A stretch of DNA of 57,797 nucleotides from SM23-62 sp964575235. Lineage in GTDB: Bacteria > Bacteroidota > Bacteroidia > Bacteroidales > SM23-62. The DNA lies in contig CAZNQG010000005.1 in assembly GCA_964575235.1 (NCBI GenBank), forward strand, positions 1 to 57,797, written 5' to 3'. Position numbers and translations under genes: made by a program. Below the pieces are notes generated by a model that was not told the DNA's origin, did not search any database, and saw nothing but the letters and a program-made list of their open reading frames with translations. Each line of letters begins with the position of its first letter. Position 1 is the first letter of the stretch. Below, piece after piece: positions 51,885 through 57,797 of the stretch.

Positions 51885-52170
51885 GCCTCCGGCATTATCT
51901 GTTCGTCGCTGCTTTTTGCGCAGTAGCACAAAAAAAGGCTCCTCACAGACAATGCCTTCGGCTTAGGCATTTGTCGCTGCTTTTTACGCAGTAGCATAAA
52001 AAAAAGGCTCCTCATCAGCAGAACCTCCGGCATCACCAATTCGTCGCTGCCTTTCGTGCGGATAACACGAAAGAGAGGCGACTCATCCGGCAATGCCTTC
52101 GGCTTAGGCATTTGTCGCTGCTTTTTACGCAGTAGCACAAAAAAAGGCTCCTCACAGACAATGCCTTCGG
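51885..52170. repeat. Tandem array of four nested palindromic repeats
   Basis: Four cores starting with GTCGCTGC at 51905, 51973, 52043 and 52114 (period 68-71) and ending GGCTCCTC or a variant. Inner stems differ but still pair: TTTTTGCGC/GCACAAAAA, TTTTTACGC/GCATAAAAA, CTTTCGTG/CACGAAAG, TTTTTACGC/GCACAAAAA. Outer arms are variants of GCCTTCGGCATTG-like sequence; the first pair is 51885-51902 with 51945-51962 (14 of 18). The array fills the space between convergent glmS and rfbB. Its open frames are short and have no domain. Confidence 0.85.
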
Positions 52171-52186
52171 ATTTACCGGCAGAAGG

Positions 52187-53242
52187 TCAGCGTTGTTTGT
52201 ACTGCAGGTCGTAGTATTTGGCGTAGTCGCCGGAGAGGACGTGATCGAGCCATTCCCGGTTGGAGAGGTACCAGTCCACCGTCCTTTCGAGTCCCTCGCG
52301 GAAGCCGGTTGCCGGTTCCCAGTCCAGTTCCCTCTTGATTTTGCCGGCATCGATAGCATAGCGAAGGTCGTGACCGGCACGGTCCTTTACGAATTCGATC
52401 AATGCGGCCGATGTGCGGGCAGGGCGGTCAAGCCTGTCGTCCATGATTTCGCAGAGGAGCCTGATCAGATCGATGTTCTTCCATTCGTTGTTTCCGCCGA
52501 TGTTATAGGTCTCCCCTTTTCGTCCGCGGTGGAATATCCGGTCGATGGCTTCCGCATGGTCTTCCACGAACAGCCAGTCGCGCACGTTCTCACCTTTTCC
52601 GTAAACGGGTACGGGGAGATTGTTCTTGATGTTGTTGATGGCAAGGGGAATGAGTTTTTCCGGGAATTGGTTGGGACCGTAATTGTTGGAACAGTTCGAA
52701 AGTACCACGGGCAGTCCGTAGGTATGATGGTAGGCCCGGACCAGGTGGTCGGAGCTTGCCTTGGAGGCGGAATAGGGGCTGCGCGGATCGTAGGGGGTGG
52801 TTTCGCTGAAACGGCCTTCGCTGCCCAGGGAGCCGTAAACCTCGTCGGTGGAGATGTGGTAGAACAGTTTCCCTTCCGTTGAATCCTTCCAGAGGATGCG
52901 GCAGGCATTCAAAAGGTTGACCGTACCGATGATGTTGGTGTTGATGAAGGCCAGCGGGTCCAGGATGGACCGGTCCACGTGTGATTCGGCGGCCAGGTGA
53001 ATGACCGCATCCGCCCCCTTTTCCTTAAAAATCCTGTTCAGGAAACCTGCATCCGTTATGTCTCCCTTGATGAATTCATAGTTGGGCAGTTGTTCCAGGT
53101 CCCTCAGGTTTTCCAGGTTGCCCGCATAGGTAAGGGCATCCAGGTTCAGGATCCGGTAGTCCGGGTATTTTTTCACGAAGTGCCGGACCGCATGGGATCC
53201 GATGAATCCCGCTCCTCCGGTTATGACGATTGTCTTTTTCAC
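52187..53242 (-). CDS. rfbB: dTDP-glucose 4,6-dehydratase
   Basis: 351-residue extended short-chain dehydrogenase that makes dTDP-4-keto-6-deoxyglucose, on the way to dTDP-rhamnose and other deoxy sugars. The NAD-binding motif is TGGAGFIGSH, and the catalytic region STDEVYGSLG with SPYSASKASSDHLVRAYHHTYGLP holds Tyr and Lys (YxxxK). Asp-Glu of TDEVYG are the dehydratase residues. NNYGPNQFPEKLIPL and GKGENVRDWLFVEDH complete the family pattern. The start codon is GTG (53242); no ATG is near. rfbA, rfbC and rfbD are not in the window. It follows galE on the same strand with a palindromic repeat between. Confidence 0.96.
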   Translation of the reverse strand: MKKTIVITGGAGFIGSHAVRHFVKKYPDYRILNLDALTYAGNLENLRDLEQLPNYEFIKGDITDAGFLNRIFKEKGADAVIHLAAESHVDRSILDPLAFINTNIIGTVNLLNACRILWKDSTEGKLFYHISTDEVYGSLGSEGRFSETTPYDPRSPYSASKASSDHLVRAYHHTYGLPVVLSNCSNNYGPNQFPEKLIPLAINNIKNNLPVPVYGKGENVRDWLFVEDHAEAIDRIFHRGRKGETYNIGGNNEWKNIDLIRLLCEIMDDRLDRPARTSAALIEFVKDRAGHDLRYAIDAGKIKRELDWEPATGFREGLERTVDWYLSNREWLDHVLSGDYAKYYDLQYKQR

Positions 53243-53273
53243 TGGTTCCTAGACTTAATATATTTTTGGCTGC

Positions 53274-53342
53274 GGATATTGCCGGTCCGTCGCTGCTTTT
53301 TGCGCAGTAACGTAAAAAAAGGCTCCTTGACCGGCGATATCC
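53274..53342. repeat. Nested palindromic repeat between galE and rfbB
   Basis: Outer arms GGATATTGCCGGTC (53274-53287) and GACCGGCGATATCC (53329-53342) pair over 14 bases with one T-G. The core GTCGCTGC ... GGCTCCTT (53289-53328) has the inner stem TTTTTGCG/CGTAAAAA around loop CAGTAA. On the galE transcript the arm begins one base past the stop codon. Confidence 0.82.
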
Positions 53343-53343
53343 A

Positions 53344-54369
53344 TCAGCCAGATCTTAAATTCTGTTGCCATCGCCAGGCCGAGCGCAGTGTTTCATGCAG
53401 GGGTGTTTCGGCCTTCCAGCCCAGGACCCTGTTGGCCAGGGATGTGTCGGCCCAGACCTGCTCAATGTCCCCTTCCCTGCGGCCAAAGACCTTGTATTTA
53501 ACCTGCACTCCCGTAGCCTCAACGAATGCCTGGATGACCTCGAAAACGGACAATCCCTTTCCGGTCCCCAGGTTGAAGATCTCAAGCCTATTTTCATTTT
53601 TACCTGCCAGCAGCCGCTCAATGGATACGACATGCGCCTGTGAAAGGTCCACCACATCGATGTAATCCCTTATGGCCGATCCGTCCGGTGTATTATAGTC
53701 GTTACCAAAAACCCGGAGCTCATCCCGGATGCCGATGGCCGTCTGGGTAAGGAACGGAACGAGGTTGTCGGGAACGCCGATGGGCAGTTCCCCGATGTGT
53801 GCGGACGGATGCGCCCCTATGGGATTGAAATACCGCAGGGAAATGGCATTCGGGTTGTTTTCCGCATTGATGAAATCTGCAATGATTTCCTCGGAGATCT
53901 GCTTGGTGTTGCCGTAGGGGGAAGTGGCCTTTTTGATGGGGCTCTCCTCCGTAACCGGGAGATTGTCCGGCTGACCGTAAACGGTACAGGAAGAGGAGAA
54001 AACAAAATTCCGGATGGCATGTTCCTGCATCTCGTTCAGCAGGTTGATCAGCGACAGAAGGTTGTTTTCGTAGTACATCAGGGGTTTTTCTACCGATTCC
54101 GGGACGGTCTTGTAGGCCGCAAAGTGTATGACTGCCCGGATCCCCGGATGCTTCCTGAAACAATCCTTCAGAGCCCGCCGGTCGCACAGGTCGAGTTTCT
54201 CAAACCGGGGTTTCCTTTTGGTGATCTTTTCGATCCCGTTGAGGACCTCAATGCCTGAATTGACCAGGTTGTCGATGATGAGCACGTCATACCCGGCCTC
54301 CATCAGCTCTACGGCCGTATGGGAACCAATATAACCCGTACCTCCGGTGACGACAATCAGGTCTTTCAT
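53344..54369 (-). CDS. galE: UDP-glucose 4-epimerase
   Basis: 341-residue short-chain dehydrogenase that interconverts UDP-glucose and UDP-galactose (or the N-acetyl forms). NAD motif TGGTGYIGSH at the N-terminus; the catalytic Ser and YxxxK in SSSCTVYGQPDNLPVTE and SPYGNTKQISEEI; the substrate loop SLRYFNPIGAHPSAHIGELP; and late GTGKGLSVFEVI. The start is ATG 54369 (MKDLIVVTGG) rather than ATG 54375. It is 11 bases downstream of the sugar dehydrogenase gene, within the polysaccharide operon. Confidence 0.96.
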   Translation of the reverse strand: MKDLIVVTGGTGYIGSHTAVELMEAGYDVLIIDNLVNSGIEVLNGIEKITKRKPRFEKLDLCDRRALKDCFRKHPGIRAVIHFAAYKTVPESVEKPLMYYENNLLSLINLLNEMQEHAIRNFVFSSSCTVYGQPDNLPVTEESPIKKATSPYGNTKQISEEIIADFINAENNPNAISLRYFNPIGAHPSAHIGELPIGVPDNLVPFLTQTAIGIRDELRVFGNDYNTPDGSAIRDYIDVVDLSQAHVVSIERLLAGKNENRLEIFNLGTGKGLSVFEVIQAFVEATGVQVKYKVFGRREGDIEQVWADTSLANRVLGWKAETPLHETLRSAWRWQQNLRSG

Positions 54370-54380
54370 TATCATTCGGT

Positions 54381-55670
54381 TTACAGGCTCCAGTAAATCA
54401 GCTTGTTGATCTTTCCCCTGTAAATCCCCTTAACATCCATAAAAAGGGCATCGCTTGCCCCCAGCGAGGTGAAATAGTCCTCCTTCAGTCCGGTGTATTC
54501 CTTATGGTTTACCGCCACGACAACGGCATCGTAAGGCGGTTTTACCGAGTTGCCCAGTTCGATGTTGTATTCCCGGAGCACTTCTTCCGGGGAGGCATTC
54601 GGATCGATCACGTCCACCTCTATGCCGAAGGACTGGAATTCACGGATCAGGTCGATAGCCTTGGAATTACGTATGTCGCTGACATTCTCCTTGAAGGTAA
54701 TGCCCATGACCAGGATGCGGCAGGACTGTATGTGCTTTTTAAGGCTGACCAGTTTCTTGAGTCCCTGGTTTGCCACCCAGGCGCCCATGCCATCGTTGAT
54801 GTCCCTTCCCGAATTAATGATCCGGGCATGGTGGCCGTAGGTCCTGGATTTATAGGCCAGGTAATAAGGGTCCACTCCGATGCAATGCCCCCCTACGAGT
54901 CCCGGGTAAAACCTCAGGAAATTCCATTTGGTCCCGGCCGCTTCCAGGACTTCGTAGGTATTGATGCCCATCTTGCTGAAGATCATGGATAATTCGTTCA
55001 TGAAGGCGATGTTGATATCCCGCTGGGTGTTTTCGATGATCTTGGCGGCTTCGGCAACCTTGATCGAGCTCGCCCGGTGGATTCCGGCCGTGATAATGAG
55101 TTCATACAGGCGGGCGATCACATCTGATGATTCCTCGTCGCATCCCGAGGTCACTTTTGTGATGGTGGTGAGGGTGTGGGCATCGTCCCCCGGGTTGATC
55201 CTTTCCGGCGAGAACCCAACCTTGAACTGCTTGATGTATTTCAGTCCGGATACCTGCTCCAGCAGCGGCACGCAATCCTCCTCCGTACAGCCCGGGTAAA
55301 CGGTCGATTCGAAGACAACGTAATCCCCTTCGTCCAGGTATTCCCCCACGGTATCGCAGGCGCTGAGCAGGGGACCCAGGTCCGGCTGCTTGTGTTCATC
55401 GATGGGTGTGGGCACGGTGACGATGTAAAACCCGGCCTTCTTCAGGTCCCCGTCCCTGGTGGTGAAGGTAATGTCGCACCCCCGGAATGCCTCGGGCGGC
55501 ATCTCCTTGCTCGGATCGATTCCTTTTTTCAGCAATTCCACACGATCCGGCCTGATATCATAGCCGATGACCTTCATCTTTTTTGCAAGTTCCAGGGCGA
55601 TCGGCAATCCAACGTAGCCGAGACCGATGACCGCAAGTTTCTTATTCCCGTTAAGTAAGTCCTCAATCAT
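54381..55670 (-). CDS. Nucleotide-sugar 6-dehydrogenase (TviB/WbpO/WbpA type)
   Basis: 429-residue UDP-sugar dehydrogenase that oxidises C6 of a UDP-N-acetylhexosamine to the uronic acid. NAD motif GLGYVGLPIALELA, segment VTVPTPIDEHKQPDL, central helix KVAEAAKIIENTQRDINIAFMNEL, and catalytic Cys in GLVGGHCIGVDPYYL. The GFSPERINPGDD and ITFKENVSDIRNSKAI segments match the WbpO/TviB and WbpA group rather than plain UDP-glucose dehydrogenase. With wlbA- and wlbB-like genes next to it, UDP-GlcNAc is the likely substrate (inference). It ends 11 bases before galE. Confidence 0.92.
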   Translation of the reverse strand: MIEDLLNGNKKLAVIGLGYVGLPIALELAKKMKVIGYDIRPDRVELLKKGIDPSKEMPPEAFRGCDITFTTRDGDLKKAGFYIVTVPTPIDEHKQPDLGPLLSACDTVGEYLDEGDYVVFESTVYPGCTEEDCVPLLEQVSGLKYIKQFKVGFSPERINPGDDAHTLTTITKVTSGCDEESSDVIARLYELIITAGIHRASSIKVAEAAKIIENTQRDINIAFMNELSMIFSKMGINTYEVLEAAGTKWNFLRFYPGLVGGHCIGVDPYYLAYKSRTYGHHARIINSGRDINDGMGAWVANQGLKKLVSLKKHIQSCRILVMGITFKENVSDIRNSKAIDLIREFQSFGIEVDVIDPNASPEEVLREYNIELGNSVKPPYDAVVVAVNHKEYTGLKEDYFTSLGASDALFMDVKGIYRGKINKLIYWSL

Positions 55671-55688
55671 ATCCGGTGTTTTACCATG

Positions 55689-56627
55689 TTATTTAAGCAG
55701 GGGGTGAGCATTTTGTGCTTTTCCGCCCGGCTTTGCATTCCGGATTTCGTATACCATTTCGATGGATTTCCTGGACTCCTGGAGGCCAAAACCTTTTCCG
55801 TCGAGGATCTGCTGATAGGTAACGGTGTGAAGGTCGGTAAAACCATCGCTGAACTCGAATTCCTCCCCGTCGATGCTGATGTTCCGGAACGTCCTCTGTT
55901 CCCTGGCCTTTACGTAGTCCGGCAGGTCGTCGCAGTCGATGCTCAGGAACCACCGGACCCTGGCCTTTTCCAGCTCCAGGTATCCGGAGGCCTTATCGTC
56001 TTCCAGCAGGTGTGTTTCGTTCCGCTTTACATCCCCGAATATCCAGATAAGCATATCGAAAAAATGGATGCCGATGTTGGTGGCAATGCCTCCCGATTTC
56101 TGGATGTTCCCTTTCCAGGAGTAGTGGTACCAGTTCCCCCTGCTGGTAATGTAAGTAAGCACGATGTCATAGGTCCGGTCCGGGGGATCAGCGGAAACCA
56201 TTTCCTTTAATTCCTGGATGGACGGGTGCAGGCGAAGCTGGAGCACGTTGTAAACCTTTTTACCTGTATCTTTCTCATACATGGCAAGTCCGTCAAAGTT
56301 CCAGGGATTCAGAACGAGTGGTTTCTCGCAGATGGCGTGGGCACCGCTGCGCAGGGCGAACCGGATGTGTGCATCGTGAAGGTAATTGGGAGAGCAGATA
56401 CCGATGTAATCAACCCGTGTGCCTTCCCTTCTTAACTTGTCAATATGCCTGTCAAACCGTTCAAACTCGACGAAAAAATCTGCTTCGGGAAAATAAGAGT
56501 CGATGATCCCGACGCTGTCGTTGATGTCCAGAGCCGCGACCAGATGGTTCCCGGTTTCCTTTATGGCCCTCAGATGCCTGACGGCAATATAGCCTCCAAC
56601 TCCTATCAGTGCAAAATTAAAGTTCAT
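55689..56627 (-). CDS. Gfo/Idh/MocA oxidoreductase, WlbA/WbpB-like
   Basis: 312 residues, NAD-binding fold. The N-terminal GVGGYIAVRHLRAI is the Rossmann loop, CEKPLVLN the Gfo/Idh EKP motif, and GGIATNIGIHFFDMLIWIFG the conserved active-site helix. The closest pattern is WlbA/WbpB, which oxidises C3 of UDP-N-acetylglucosaminuronic acid so that an amino group can be added. The dehydrogenase (upstream step), acetyltransferase and aminotransferase genes beside it fit that path to 2,3-diacetamido-2,3-dideoxy uronic acids. Its ATG overlaps the wlbB stop (ATGA). Confidence 0.9.
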   Translation of the reverse strand: MNFNFALIGVGGYIAVRHLRAIKETGNHLVAALDINDSVGIIDSYFPEADFFVEFERFDRHIDKLRREGTRVDYIGICSPNYLHDAHIRFALRSGAHAICEKPLVLNPWNFDGLAMYEKDTGKKVYNVLQLRLHPSIQELKEMVSADPPDRTYDIVLTYITSRGNWYHYSWKGNIQKSGGIATNIGIHFFDMLIWIFGDVKRNETHLLEDDKASGYLELEKARVRWFLSIDCDDLPDYVKAREQRTFRNISIDGEEFEFSDGFTDLHTVTYQQILDGKGFGLQESRKSIEMVYEIRNAKPGGKAQNAHPLLK

Positions 56628-57202
56628 ATTTTGGCGACGGTTTCGTTCTTCAATTCATATTTCTCCCCGCTTTCGGGACAGACGGCCCGGTTGTCATGGT
56701 CGAAATGAAGGCGGTGTCCGTACTCGCTCATCCATCCGACCTGCCTGGCCGGGTTTCCCATGACCAACGCATAAGGAGGCACATCCCGGGTAACCACGGC
56801 GCCCGCACCGATAAAACAATAAGCCCCGAGGGTAATGCCGCATATGACGGTGGCATTGGCACCGATCGTGGCTCCTTTCCGCACGAGGGTTTTTACGTAC
56901 CGGTCCTTACGCACAACCGCGGACCTGGGATTCACAATGTTGGTAAAAACCATGGAGGGTCCCAGGAATACATCGTCCTCGCAGATCACTCCGGTATAGA
57001 TTGAAACGTTGTTCTGCACCTTGACGTTGTTGCCGAGAACCACATCCGTCGAAACCAGGACATTCTGGCCGAGGTTGCAGTTCTCGCCCAGGGTGGCGCC
57101 GGACATGATGTGGGTAAAATGCCAGATCCGGCATCCCTTTCCGATGCGGCTACCTTGGTCGATCACAGCGGTCTCGTGTGCGAAATAATCGGGTTTACCC
57201 AT
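56624..57202 (-). CDS. N-acetyltransferase, WlbB/WbpD-like (hexapeptide repeat)
   Basis: 192 residues forming a left-handed beta-helix: repeated hexapeptides from IDQGSRIGKGCRIW through GATLGENCNLGQNVLV, GVICEDDVFLGPSM and GATIGANATVICGITLGAYCFIGAGAVVTRDVPPYALVMGNPARQVGW. This matches the acetyl-CoA-dependent 3-N-acetyltransferase of the 2,3-diacetamido uronic acid pathway. The C-terminus (CPESGEKYELKNE) continues as in that subfamily. It overlaps the aminotransferase gene by 8 bases and the oxidoreductase gene by 4. Confidence 0.93.
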   Translation of the reverse strand: MGKPDYFAHETAVIDQGSRIGKGCRIWHFTHIMSGATLGENCNLGQNVLVSTDVVLGNNVKVQNNVSIYTGVICEDDVFLGPSMVFTNIVNPRSAVVRKDRYVKTLVRKGATIGANATVICGITLGAYCFIGAGAVVTRDVPPYALVMGNPARQVGWMSEYGHRLHFDHDNRAVCPESGEKYELKNETVAKI

Positions 57203-57707
57203 GGTGTCGGGTTATGAATTCCTTAATGTGATGGCAAATATATTCAATCTGATCGGATTCCAGTTCCGTATGCATGGGAATCGAAATAACCGACCTCGAC
57301 ATGGATTCCGTCACGGGGAAATCCCCTTCCCGGTAGCCCAGGTCCCGGTAAGCTTTCTGCAGGTGCAGCGGAAGAGGGTAATAGACCATGCAGGGTATAT
57401 CCTTGCTTACCAGGTAATCCTTCATCGCATCGCGGTCGCCGTTCTCAAGGACGAGGGTGTACTGGTGGAAGATGTGTGTGGACCATTTTGCCCTGAAGGG
57501 GATCCGGAGGCCCTCCATGTTTCCGAGCAGCCGGTCGTAGGCCGCTGCCGCTTCCTGCCTGGCCGCATGGAAGGAATCGAGATGACGGAGTTTGACCCTG
57601 AGGACGGCCGCCTGCAGGGTATCCAGCCGTGAATTCACCCCCACCTCGTCGTAGTAGTACTTGACCATGGATCCGTGGTTTACGATGGTTCGTACCCGGT
57701 CGTGCGC
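57195..57707 (-). pseudogene. DegT/DnrJ/EryC1/StrS aminotransferase, WlbC/WbpE-like, C-terminal part, broken
   Basis: The C-terminal ~170 residues of a PLP-dependent sugar aminotransferase. VRTIVNHGSMVKYYYDEVGVNSRLDTLQAAVLRVKLRHL is the segment after the PLP-lysine region, and the end matches WlbC/WbpE. The family frame is intact from 57707 down to the stop at 57195. On the 5' side a TAA (57710-57708) and then hairpin-rich non-coding sequence replace the expected PLP-binding domain up to the window edge. The active-site Lys is therefore absent. Either the gene was interrupted by a repeat element or two scaffold pieces were joined wrongly. An internal ATG at 57668 would not give an active enzyme. 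Confidence 0.82.
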
Positions 57708-57797
57708 TTACCCGCTGCGCGGGATAAACCCTCCGCCGTCGGCGGACCCGCCCAGGGGTTTTGATGGGCAGAAGGAGGCCCTAACCCCGGGGCCGCA
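57708..57797. repeat. Hairpin-rich sequence disrupting the aminotransferase gene
   Basis: Ninety bases to the window edge with two tight perfect hairpins, CCCGC-TGC-GCGGG (57711-57723) and TCCGCC-GTC-GGCGGA (57732-57746), and a wider pair GGGGTT/AACCCC (57756-57761, 57783-57788). There is no coding match. It looks like an intergenic palindromic repeat rather than gene sequence. Confidence 0.6.

Noticed and set aside
51803..52380. Minus-strand open frames through the palindromic array
   Set aside because: They arise from repeat copies (periodic LCYCAKSSD-like peptides) and run into glmS and rfbB in wrong frames.
56000..57797. Mobile element carrying the polysaccharide genes
   Set aside because: No transposase, integrase, att-like repeats or clear change in coding character; the edge palindromes alone do not define an element.

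Overview
The window reads as a chromosomal contig from a fairly GC-rich member of the Bacteroidota, probably an uncultured Bacteroidales/Marinilabiliales-type bacterium. The evidence is a type IX secretion/gliding operon (porP-gldKLMN), a second porP behind an SprB-repeat adhesin with a gliding-type C-terminal sorting domain, several Bacteroidota-only families (DUF4270, DUF4296, DUF4834, DUF5723), -7 boxes of the form TAnnTTTG, and few visible Shine-Dalgarno sequences. A run of 100 Ns (11862-11961) shows it is a scaffold. No tRNA, rRNA, CRISPR array, transposase or prophage gene was found.

Layout. 1-1962: a broken radical SAM gene, a bacteriohemerythrin and a degenerate amidohydrolase. 1973-10244 (-): DUF4296 lipoprotein, PorP/SprF and a 2296-residue SprB-like adhesin. 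10624-14828 (+): trpS, gap and 48-bp repeats, gatC, rbfA, methyltransferase, FtsX/LolE permease. 14830-15510 (-): ung. 15698-21980 (+): envelope operon of four poorly known genes. 22103-24908 (-): sulfur operon (SQR, DUF1641, DsrC/TusE-like, DsrE-like). 25155-27287 (-): small NTPase and an Mla-type ABC pair. 27358-28452 (+): mannose-1-phosphate guanylyltransferase. 28702-38412 (-): gldN, gldM, gldL, gldK, porP, an arginase-like pseudoenzyme and topA. 38524-40881 (+): bifunctional PBP1A. 40851-47795 (-): a long collinear run (panC, panD, flippase-like, rfaE2-like, radA, hypothetical, two-domain ABC ATPase, hypothetical). 47921-51883 (+): short glycogen-synthase-like protein, DUF4270 lipoprotein, glmS. 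52187-57707 (-): surface-polysaccharide sugar genes (rfbB, galE, UDP-sugar dehydrogenase, wlbA/wlbB/wlbC-like), the last one broken near the window edge.

How it fits together. Much of the window serves the cell envelope. PorKLMN/PorP export proteins carrying C-terminal sorting domains, and the SprB-like adhesin with its own PorP partner is a probable client. manC, glmS, rfbB, galE and the wlb-type genes supply activated sugars for surface glycans, to which some type IX cargo is attached in this phylum. The SQR operon suggests sulfide oxidation coupled to cytoplasmic persulfide relay proteins.

The most novel-looking signal is a family of nested palindromic repeats at 28454-28644, 51885-52170 and 53274-53342. 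They share a core (GTCGCTGC ... GGCTCC) with an inner stem that shows compensatory changes, inside outer arms that differ from copy to copy but still pair. In three cases the outer arm begins one nucleotide after a stop codon. Other noteworthy signals are a radA with no ATG/GTG/TTG start, a hemerythrin with a shifted iron ligand, several degenerate enzyme homologues, decayed duplications downstream of two genes, a higher-order three-repeat period in the adhesin, and two disrupted genes at the window edges.
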